NCBI GenBank assembly: GCA_023433225.1
Contig: JAEZDQ010000088.1
Span: forward strand, 1 to 14,389
Source: Bacteroidota bacterium
Lineage (GTDB): Bacteria; Bacteroidota; Bacteroidia; Flavobacteriales; Weeksellaceae
Reading direction: 5' to 3'
DNA length: 14,389 nt
Made by a program: the position numbers and the translations under genes. Shown here piece after piece: positions 6,333 through 13,132 of the stretch; position 1 is the first letter of the stretch, and each line of letters opens with the position of its first letter. A model generated the notes under the pieces. It did no database searches. It saw only the letters and a list, made by a program, of their open reading frames with translations, and was not told the origin of the DNA.

Positions 6333-6980
6333 ATGGCTCTAATGAAAAACATCAAAAATGAATTACAAGACCTCGTTTTGGGAAATGAATCGATTGGCCA
6401 TTCAGAATCTGTCAAAAAAGCCCAAATTTTCCTTAGAAGATATGCGCAAGCAAATACAAACACTTCAAAAGAAAAGCACTTCAAAAATCAGGAAGAAGAA
6501 GCCTTATCAGACTTTTTAGAAGAAAAAGGGTGGGATTATCAACGTCCAATTTCACAAAAAAACTATTTGACAGAAGGTGCAGAACAAAAAGTCTATCATT
6601 TAAATGAACAGTTTGTAATTAAATTAAATGACGGTATTTTTTATGAAACATGGTTGGATTACTTCAACAGCTTGTTGATTCATAATTATTTTTTTCCTGT
6701 TACCCATTATGAGTTTTTAGGCTTTAGCAAACGAAACAATAGGTTTTTTGCAATTGTAAAACAGCGCTATATTCCTGGAACTGAGGTTGTCGATTTAAAG
6801 TCAGTAAAAATATTTCTTGAAGCAAACGGGTTTGAGAATATTCGAAATCACGACTATTTTAGCCAAAATTTGGGGATCATATTTGAGGATTTGCATGACG
6901 AAAATATTATTTCAAACAATGGAATTCTTTACTTTATTGATACTATTTTTTATTTAACCGAAGATTTTTATAAACCCTAA
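6333..6980 (+). CDS. Stand-alone kinase-like protein (polyvalent-protein kinase domain type)
   Basis: Up to 215 residues. Residues 1-65 are a helical, lysine-rich leader; from about 66 onward the protein resembles the Ser/Thr/Tyr-kinase-like domain known from polyvalent proteins of mobile elements. Kinase-fold landmarks: a loop EGAEQKVYHL (81-90), VIKLND with Lys97 as the candidate ATP-anchoring lysine, EDLHDENI (185-192), which resembles the D-x-H-x-x-N catalytic loop of aminoglycoside/choline kinases (Asp186, Asn191), and YFIDT with Asp203 in the metal-binding position. It lies between deacetylase and FemAB-like genes, and its TAA overlaps the next ATG by one base (TAATG). If the promoter at 6303-6331 is used, the real start is the ATG at 6342 (MKNIKN), three codons downstream. 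The phosphate acceptor is unknown; catalytic residues look intact, so it is probably active. Confidence 0.72.
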   Translation: MALMKNIKNELQDLVLGNESIGHSESVKKAQIFLRRYAQANTNTSKEKHFKNQEEEALSDFLEEKGWDYQRPISQKNYLTEGAEQKVYHLNEQFVIKLNDGIFYETWLDYFNSLLIHNYFFPVTHYEFLGFSKRNNRFFAIVKQRYIPGTEVVDLKSVKIFLEANGFENIRNHDYFSQNLGIIFEDLHDENIISNNGILYFIDTIFYLTEDFYKP

Positions 6981-7858
6981 TGTATTCCTTTCAAAAAATA
7001 AAACGCAAAAACCTCGATTTGGAAAAGTATTCAAAAGCCATTCAACAAGCTTTGAATTACCGGGTGTATGCGGAATATTGGTATCTTGACACCTTGACTG
7101 ACGAAAAATGGGAGTGTTGGGTTTGGGGTGATTATGAGGCAGTTATGCCTGTTCCGCTCCAATATAAATTCGGATTTAAATTCGTCCTTCAGCCCACTTA
7201 TTGTCAGCAATTAGGTGTGTTTTACAAGGAAGAAATCCCGGAAGAATCGTTCCGCAAGTTTGAAAAAGTACTTCATAAATATCGCGTAAGAAGTTATTGT
7301 TTCAACGAAGAAAATACAGAAAAGTACAATCCCACCGGGAAAAAGAAAGTAAATTATGTTTTGGATTTGGGCAGTTCTTATGAGGAGATAAAAAATAAAT
7401 CCTCAAAATCTTCTAAGTGGAACGCCAAGCAGTTCGAAAAATCAGGATTAGGCATAAATTCTAATATTGATTTGAAAACAATTCTATTAAAAAAAGAGGA
7501 ATCCAACACTTTTCAATTACGTGAAAAAACCAGATTAAAACTTTCAGAATTACTTCAAACTTTATCTAAAAGAAATTTATTACTCACAAAGGCTGTGTAC
7601 CAAGAAAATGAAGTAGTCGCCTTTGCTTGTTTCATTCATTCAAAAAACAGAATTATTTATATAAATTCAACATCCGACCAAAAAGGACGGAAAGTTTGTG
7701 CACCGACAGGATTACTAAACGACATCATCAGAGAATATTCTAAACAGCCTGTTTTATTGGACTTTGAGGGATCTACGAATCCCAATTTAGCTGGCTTTTT
7801 TAAGGGTTTCGGAGGTGAGTCAAAACAGTACACGATTTTTTCAAATTTTCGTTTTTAA
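6980..7858 (+). CDS. FemAB-like / GNAT-fold acyltransferase
   Basis: A 292-residue cytosolic protein of a family I recognise from flavobacterial surface-glycan regions. The N-terminal part has the typical NYRVYAEYWYLDTLTD and DYEAVMPVPLQYKFGFKFVLQPTY stretches (about 27-75 in pieces) and CQQLGVF. The C-terminal part (about 170-285) looks like the Acetyltransf_6/FemAB half: REKTRLKLSELLQTL, AVYQENEVVAFACFIHS, RIIYINSTSD, APTGLLNDIIREY, LDFEGSTNPNLAGFFKGFG. Members add acyl or aminoacyl groups to amino groups on sugars or peptidoglycan precursors; the donor and acceptor here are unknown. Its start is coupled to the kinase-like gene by TAATG, and only three bases separate it from the following GNAT gene. 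Codon use is AT-rich, like its block. Confidence 0.75.
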   Translation: MYSFQKIKRKNLDLEKYSKAIQQALNYRVYAEYWYLDTLTDEKWECWVWGDYEAVMPVPLQYKFGFKFVLQPTYCQQLGVFYKEEIPEESFRKFEKVLHKYRVRSYCFNEENTEKYNPTGKKKVNYVLDLGSSYEEIKNKSSKSSKWNAKQFEKSGLGINSNIDLKTILLKKEESNTFQLREKTRLKLSELLQTLSKRNLLLTKAVYQENEVVAFACFIHSKNRIIYINSTSDQKGRKVCAPTGLLNDIIREYSKQPVLLDFEGSTNPNLAGFFKGFGGESKQYTIFSNFRF

Positions 7859-7861
7859 TTT

Positions 7862-8965
7862 ATGAACGGACTGGAAATATTTAAAAAATATTTGGGTGAA
7901 TTGAATGAATTCATTGATTCTGATGAATTTAAAAACTCAGAACATGTCCCGATTTCTGTTAATCGTGTTAAATCTTTTATTAATAATCCAAATAGAACAG
8001 ACACTAAGCCGATTCTGTACTTAGGTTATTCGGGTGATAAATTGATTGTTTACAGAACGGTTCTTCAGGACGGACTTTCGCTTGATGGAGAATCTGTTGA
8101 AATCGCTTGGTTGAGCGGAGTTTGGACCCATCCTTCGTTTCGGAGAAAAGGTTTAGCAAATACACTTCTAAATGAGGTTTATAAAGATTATGAAGGAAAA
8201 TTGATTGTTACCAATTTCGGAGTAGATTCCGGGAAGCTGTTTGAAAAAAATCCTTTGTTTAAGGAATTTAAACGTTTACCGGCGCATCGGTTTTATTTCC
8301 GCTTGAGCCTAAGTGAAATATTACCCCCTAAGTCGCTGTTTTTCAAAAAGATAAAATTTATTCTTACCCTCATTGACAAAATTGCAAATCCATTTTTAGA
8401 ATTGAGATATATTTTCAAAAAAAAATACAGAAATTCTTTTATTTCAACCAGCATATTTGATGAGGAACTTCAAGAATATCTAGCTCATCAATCGGGAAAA
8501 TCTTTATTTAAAAGAAGAAATGAAGACTTCAAATGGATTGTCGAATATCCTTGGATTCTTCAAAAGACCGACGATAATGAACATGACAAAAAATATCATT
8601 TCACAACTACTGCTAAACGATTTTATACCAAAACTTTCACTTTCAAAGAGAACGGTATAATTTCGGGATTTTTACTTTTTACTGTAAAAAATGACGCCAT
8701 GAAAATTCATTATTTATATGCGGATTCCGATTCGATTTTTTCTGCTTGGAGCGAATTTATTTTAGACTTTATTTTGAGAGAAAAGATAGGATATTTGTTG
8801 ACTGTTAATAAAGAACTGATTAATATTCTAAAAAACAAAGGCGGATTTTTATTTTCCAAACAATGGGATAAAACATTCTTCTGTGGAAAAGAATTATTGG
8901 AAAAACATCCGGAAGTATGCAATTTGAATTTGGAAATGGGGGACGGTGATTCTATTTTTACTTAA
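7862..8965 (+). CDS. GNAT family N-acetyltransferase, probably two GNAT-like halves
   Basis: 367 residues. The N-terminal half is a plain GNAT domain: LSGVWTHPSFRRKGLANTLL (84-103) contains the R-x-x-G-x-A acetyl-CoA pyrophosphate loop (RRKGLA, 94-99), followed by the LIVTNFG strand (114-120). A basic, hydrophobic linker (about 150-195) follows. The C-terminal half (about 230-345) has the strand pattern KTFTFKENGIISGFLLFTV, MKIHYLYAD and YLLTVNKELINILKNKGGF, typical of a degenerate second GNAT fold without a clear CoA loop. It would acetylate an amine or hydroxyl; the target is unknown. Position between a FemAB-like protein and a polysaccharide deacetylase suggests a sugar or lipid-linked precursor. 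The stop TAA at 8963-8965 is followed at once by the next ATG. This is among the most AT-rich genes of the window. Confidence 0.75.
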   Translation: MNGLEIFKKYLGELNEFIDSDEFKNSEHVPISVNRVKSFINNPNRTDTKPILYLGYSGDKLIVYRTVLQDGLSLDGESVEIAWLSGVWTHPSFRRKGLANTLLNEVYKDYEGKLIVTNFGVDSGKLFEKNPLFKEFKRLPAHRFYFRLSLSEILPPKSLFFKKIKFILTLIDKIANPFLELRYIFKKKYRNSFISTSIFDEELQEYLAHQSGKSLFKRRNEDFKWIVEYPWILQKTDDNEHDKKYHFTTTAKRFYTKTFTFKENGIISGFLLFTVKNDAMKIHYLYADSDSIFSAWSEFILDFILREKIGYLLTVNKELINILKNKGGFLFSKQWDKTFFCGKELLEKHPEVCNLNLEMGDGDSIFT

Positions 8966-9904
8966 ATGAAAAACTGGCTTATAAAAAACATCAACCCTTC
9001 CGGAAAGAATCTTATCCTACCTTTTTATCATGCTGTGTCCGATGAAAAATGCCCTCATATAAGTAACTTATATCCGGTTAAAAAAATCCAAGAATTTGAA
9101 CGCGAACTCGATTTTTTCCAAAAAAACTATGAAGCCATCAATTTGGACAAGCTTTTAAATTATGTTCAAAACAAAACAAGACCTGAGAAAAAATCCTTTT
9201 TTTTAAGTTTTGATGACGGACTAAAGGAATGTTATACGGTAATTGCCCCAATTCTGAAAGAAAGGGAAATTCCTGCGGCTTTTTTCATCAATACAGGCTT
9301 TGTAAACAACCAAGATCTTTTTTACAGATACAAGGTCAGCCTGTTGATTGAAGCACTAAAAAGCTCAAATTCTTCAGAAAGAATCAGCACTAATGACCTA
9401 TTGAAGTTAACAATACATGATACGCCAAAAATCGATGAGATTGCAAAAAAATTAAATGTGAATTTTCAGGGATTTCTGGAAGATGAGAAACCGTATATGA
9501 ATTGGAAAGAAATCAAAGAGCTTTCTGAACAAGGGTTCTATATAGGCGCGCATTCAATAAATCATCCTTATTATTACCAGATTTCATTGGAAGAACAAGT
9601 CAGGCAAACTAAGGAGAGTATTGAAACTGTTACTCATCATTTGAACCCGAACTACCGCATTTTTTCTTTTCCTTTTACCGATTATTTGGTGACAAAAAGT
9701 TTCTACAATCGAGTTTATACTGAAGGAATCTGTGATTTGACCTTCGGAACTGCTGGCATCAAAGACGATGAATTAAATAATAACCTACAAAGGATTTCAA
9801 TGGAGAAATGTACCATAAACCCGGCAACCTATATTGGCAAAGAACTCTTTCAATATCGTCTAAAAAAGTCAATTAATAAAAACAGGGTGATCCATCCGGA
9901 ATAA
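8966..9904 (+). CDS. NodB-type polysaccharide deacetylase
   Basis: 312 residues with clear NodB homology motifs: FFLSFDDGLKE (Asp83 catalytic base and Asp84 metal ligand in FDDG), GAHSINHPYY (His196 and His200, the metal-binding HxxxH), and SFPFTDY (Pro236 region) in place of motif 3. A helical stretch of about 60 residues (roughly 118-178) separates strands, as in Bacteroidota relatives. The opening ILPFYHAVSDEKCPH is typical of the family. It should remove N- or O-acetyl groups from a glycan. There is no cleavable signal peptide, so it probably acts on a cytosolic or membrane-facing intermediate. It follows the GNAT gene with no gap. This is a second deacetylase, only distantly similar to the one at 4948-6315, so not a recent duplicate. 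Confidence 0.9.
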   Translation: MKNWLIKNINPSGKNLILPFYHAVSDEKCPHISNLYPVKKIQEFERELDFFQKNYEAINLDKLLNYVQNKTRPEKKSFFLSFDDGLKECYTVIAPILKEREIPAAFFINTGFVNNQDLFYRYKVSLLIEALKSSNSSERISTNDLLKLTIHDTPKIDEIAKKLNVNFQGFLEDEKPYMNWKEIKELSEQGFYIGAHSINHPYYYQISLEEQVRQTKESIETVTHHLNPNYRIFSFPFTDYLVTKSFYNRVYTEGICDLTFGTAGIKDDELNNNLQRISMEKCTINPATYIGKELFQYRLKKSINKNRVIHPE

Positions 9905-9923
9905 AATTTCGTATTTTAACGCA

Positions 9924-11078
9924 ATGAAATTATTTTCAACATTAATTTTTATGCTGATTTTCCCAGCGGTTTCAGCTCAAAACAAAATCTACGAACATTA
10001 TAATTATACTTTGGAGGAGTATTACAAACCTCTAACAGTTAGAATTAATGCCGTTCTTTTACAAAGGAATGATGGCTCAGGGAATTTTGACCAATATGAT
10101 CCTGAAGAAAAGAAACTATTTCTTGAGTACTTGGAACGGGTAAATTACACCTATAATGTATTGGAGCAACCTATAAATTTGGAAGGCTGCTATACAGGAA
10201 CCGACTTTTATAATAACGCCAAACTTCAATTCGTCTTTAACATTATTGAGGTTAAGAATACTTATTATTGGAACTACCTCAATAGTGGGGCTATTCCGGA
10301 AGAAAAAAAGTATAGCGGTTTCTCCCCGTCTGAAAAATGGTATTTAAAACCTTTGGATGATTCAATCAGTGCATTAAAGACTTCCAAAGCTATCAATATT
10401 TACTTTACCCAAAATGGCAACCGATTCGATGAATTGATAAAAAACAAAGGTATGGGGTCAGATATTACTGGAGATATGGCTTCTGAATTTCCGTCTGCCT
10501 CAAAGTTAAACCGAAGTTCACAAGTTCATGCGCCTAATGTTTATATCAAATATTTAAAACAACGATACCAGTCTCCAAAAGACTACAATACAACTTGGGA
10601 AGAGACAAAAAACTGGTGGCTGAGTGCCGGACTTGGACATGAGTTGGGACATAGTTTTGGATTGGGTCATTCCAACGAATACCATAATGCCAATAAATGT
10701 AAATATTCAATCATGTCCCAAAAAGGGACAGACCCTCGAAATTACCTTCAACCCACCGAAATCAAAAAAATGCACTGGAACCTGACACGTACCAACCTGA
10801 TGCAGTTTGTGACTGAAGAATCGCATTACGGCGTGAGCTGGCTGATTGAAAATGATACCACTTGGGACAAGCCCAGACGATTTTACAATGATTTTGAAAT
10901 TGCTAAAAATGTGACTTTAACCATTTCGGATTCCATTGTTTTACCTCCTCAGGCTACGATTAAATTAAATAAAAAATCTAAAATAATTTTTACCGGAAAA
11001 GGAAAAGTCGTGAATGCTTTCGGTGAAGAATTTTCAAATTTTCAAAAGCACCGAACGGCTGACATCCTGAGAGATTGA
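9924..11078 (+). CDS. Secreted metzincin-type zinc metalloprotease
   Basis: 384 residues starting with a Sec signal peptide (MKLFSTLIFMLIFPAVSA, cleavage likely before QNK). The metzincin zinc motif HELGHSFGLGH spans 239-249: ligands His239, His243 and His249, catalytic Glu240. A Met-turn candidate lies at SIMSQ (Met264), 15 residues on, at normal distance. An upstream region (about 150-200) precedes the catalytic core. After about residue 320 a strand-rich tail, NVTLTISDSIVLPP and ATIKLNKKSKIIFTGKGKVV, resembles one short beta-helix or beta-sandwich stretch common in Bacteroidota surface proteins. I see no type IX sorting domain, and no lipobox Cys after the signal. The 19-base gap from the deacetylase suggests co-transcription. 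The exact peptidase family is unclear, and so is any substrate. Its TGA abuts the stop of the opposite gene. Confidence 0.85.
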   Translation: MKLFSTLIFMLIFPAVSAQNKIYEHYNYTLEEYYKPLTVRINAVLLQRNDGSGNFDQYDPEEKKLFLEYLERVNYTYNVLEQPINLEGCYTGTDFYNNAKLQFVFNIIEVKNTYYWNYLNSGAIPEEKKYSGFSPSEKWYLKPLDDSISALKTSKAINIYFTQNGNRFDELIKNKGMGSDITGDMASEFPSASKLNRSSQVHAPNVYIKYLKQRYQSPKDYNTTWEETKNWWLSAGLGHELGHSFGLGHSNEYHNANKCKYSIMSQKGTDPRNYLQPTEIKKMHWNLTRTNLMQFVTEESHYGVSWLIENDTTWDKPRRFYNDFEIAKNVTLTISDSIVLPPQATIKLNKKSKIIFTGKGKVVNAFGEEFSNFQKHRTADILRD

Positions 11079-11885
11079 TTATATCTTTTTAGATTTTATA
11101 CTTACTTCAAACGTCCGAATCGGATTTTCGTAGGATTCCAAAGTTTCGGTATTGAAATTTCCTTTGATAAAAACCGCACACATGGTGTTGGCTACATGAT
11201 ATAAATTCGGATAAAATTCTTGGGGAACGCCCTCCATTATTCCATGTAGAATTTCAAAGCGGACTTTTTCGGGTGAAAAAGCATAGTCGTGCCAAACCAC
11301 AACCGAATCTTCATGAACCAAATGCCGGAAAACATTTCGGGTATCCGACTTCACAAAATCGTGATGGTGGTTTCCGTCAATAAAAATCACATCGAATTTC
11401 CGGTTCAGGCCGGCATAATCAAAAGTTCTCGAGTCACCTTCCAAATGGGTTACGTTCGGCAATCCTTTAGAGAAGAATGCATGGGCATCCGCGTATTTTT
11501 CAGACATTCCCAAATGGAGCATTTGCTGCTTGGATAAATTGAGGGTAAAACATTCTTGAGCCACATCGGAAACATTTCGTACACTTTCACCTCGCCAGGT
11601 TCCGATTTCAAAATAAGTAGAACCCTCTTTTCTCCGACAAAGGGATTTGAGCAAAGCAATATCGGTCGGAAGTGAACCGCCTCCTAAAAATGAAAAAGAA
11701 TTTAATTCCTCCGAAAAATCGGGAAATAATTCATCCAATTGAATGACCGGAAGTCCTTTTGGCTTTTGGAAATCCTTTTCCACTTTCTTTTGCCAGACTT
11801 CATTTTCATTTAAAATATGATTCAGCAGCCAGGGATTTTTCATGATTTCTCCGATGGCTTGGAATGTCTTGGTAAGTTTCTTCAT
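11079..11885 (-). CDS. Class I SAM-dependent methyltransferase
   Basis: 268 residues. The Rossmann-type methyltransferase core is visible: STYFEIGTWRGESV (89-102), the E-x-G-x-x-x-G SAM-binding motif; NVTHLEGDSRTFD with the acidic residue after strand 4 region; FDVIFIDGNHHHDFVKSD (164-181), the D-x-x-F-I-D-x-x-H motif of the Methyltransf_24 type; and VVVWHDY (195-201). About 85 residues of helical N-terminal extension precede it. The type is common in O-antigen and capsule clusters, where it methylates sugars or lipid carriers; the substrate here is unknown. It is the last gene of the minus-strand run: its ATG overlaps the flippase stop by 4 bases. Ahead of its TAA no terminator is seen, since the opposite gene ends at the adjacent base. 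Confidence 0.87.
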   Translation of the reverse strand: MKKLTKTFQAIGEIMKNPWLLNHILNENEVWQKKVEKDFQKPKGLPVIQLDELFPDFSEELNSFSFLGGGSLPTDIALLKSLCRRKEGSTYFEIGTWRGESVRNVSDVAQECFTLNLSKQQMLHLGMSEKYADAHAFFSKGLPNVTHLEGDSRTFDYAGLNRKFDVIFIDGNHHHDFVKSDTRNVFRHLVHEDSVVVWHDYAFSPEKVRFEILHGIMEGVPQEFYPNLYHVANTMCAVFIKGNFNTETLESYENPIRTFEVSIKSKKI

Positions 11886-13132
11886 GTTTTCAAATTTCTT
11901 AAATAATTATGGAAAAGCAACATGCCGGTAATTCCGGTAAAAGTAAATGCAACCGCCATTCCCGCTGCCGCACCCATAATTCCGTAAATCGGAATCCACC
12001 AGATACCCAGTCCCAAAATGATGACCAATGCACCTATAGAAGTAACAGTGTTCCAGTGCGCTTTCCCAATGGCTGAAATCATATTTCCGTAGAGGTTCCG
12101 CATCAACATATTGCCAACCAGTGCCGCAAGCATCACAAAAAATACCCGCCCGTCGCTCTCCCGGTAATTTTCTCCAAAAACCAAAGGTATAATTGAATCT
12201 TTCATTAAGTATCCGACAATAAGAATAAGAATAGCAATTGGAATAAATAATTTATAATAATTCACCACATAGAACCGAAGGTAACTTCCGTTGGTAGAGT
12301 TTGCCACTATTTTGGGATAATCCGTATGCATAAAAATCAAAGGCAAAAATGAAAGGCTCATGGGAAGCATGACGGCAACTTTATAAAACGCCACCGAAGT
12401 TTCGTCCAAAAACAGTCCGATTAACAGGAAATCCATCGCGAACAACATATCGGAAAAGAAATAGGTCAAACTTGCATGGATTGAATAACGCCAAAATTGT
12501 TTCAAATCAATCGAAGGTTTAGCCAAAGAAAGGCGCGGACGCTTCTTCATATAAATTAAAGAAACCCAAGGCATGACCGCCATCGATATCAGATAGCCCA
12601 AAATCCCGAAAAAATAGGTTAGGATTCCGGCCAAGGCAAGTCCGGAAAGGTACACGGACATATTGACTTGGGAATAAATTTTATTATTACCATGCATTCG
12701 GTAATAAGCCTGGATATGGTTGAAAAAATAATAACCCAATAGCCTGACCGCAAAAAAGCCTATGACCCATAAAATACCGTCGTATTTCAGCGCATAAACA
12801 ACCGAAACAACGCAAAAAGCAAGCGTGATGAAGACATGGTTAATCAATCCTTTCAAAAAGACATATCGGTTGAGCTCGGCTTTGGCTTCATCGGTTTTTT
12901 GTAAAATTCCGAAACGCAACAAACCCTGATTGGAACCTAAACCTATCAAGGGTGTAAAAACCACAAATACCGAAGACACTAAAACAATTAACCCAAAATC
13001 ATCTTGAGGAATCAGCCTCGCCCCAATGATATTGATGAACATCATGGAAAGTTTGGTCACCACACCGGAAAGGAAAACGAAAAGCCCTTGATTGGAAATA
13101 AATTGTCTTATGAACTGCAAAAGACTTTTCAT
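11882..13132 (-). CDS. Polysaccharide flippase (Wzx-like, MOP superfamily)
   Basis: A 416-residue polytopic inner-membrane protein with about 12 to 14 hydrophobic helices separated by short charged loops. The start, QGLFVFLSGVVTKLSMMFINIIGARLIPQDDFGLIVLVSS in pattern, is the classic opening of oligosaccharide flippases (helix, then an ARLIPQDDFG-type loop, residues about 38-47). Such proteins turn undecaprenyl-linked sugar units across the inner membrane for capsule or O-antigen assembly. The late AIGKAHWNTVTS and GIMGAAAGMAVAFT segments also fit. It overlaps its upstream neighbour (asparagine-synthase-like gene) and its downstream neighbour (methyltransferase) by 4 bases each, pointing to one operon. 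The transported glycan is not deducible from sequence. Confidence 0.9.
   Translation of the reverse strand: MKSLLQFIRQFISNQGLFVFLSGVVTKLSMMFINIIGARLIPQDDFGLIVLVSSVFVVFTPLIGLGSNQGLLRFGILQKTDEAKAELNRYVFLKGLINHVFITLAFCVVSVVYALKYDGILWVIGFFAVRLLGYYFFNHIQAYYRMHGNNKIYSQVNMSVYLSGLALAGILTYFFGILGYLISMAVMPWVSLIYMKKRPRLSLAKPSIDLKQFWRYSIHASLTYFFSDMLFAMDFLLIGLFLDETSVAFYKVAVMLPMSLSFLPLIFMHTDYPKIVANSTNGSYLRFYVVNYYKLFIPIAILILIVGYLMKDSIIPLVFGENYRESDGRVFFVMLAALVGNMLMRNLYGNMISAIGKAHWNTVTSIGALVIILGLGIWWIPIYGIMGAAAGMAVAFTFTGITGMLLFHNYLRNLKT

Noticed and set aside
4948..9904. The two polysaccharide deacetylases as a recent tandem duplication
   Set aside because: Their active-site motifs differ (CDVDQ against FDDG; IHPSY against HSINHP) and no shared long stretches are visible; they are distinct subfamilies.
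9908..9922. A promoter just before the metalloprotease (tttcgtattttaacgc)
   Set aside because: TATTTTAA matches TAnnTTTG at only six of eight positions and no TTG -33 element lies at the right distance; co-transcription is simpler.
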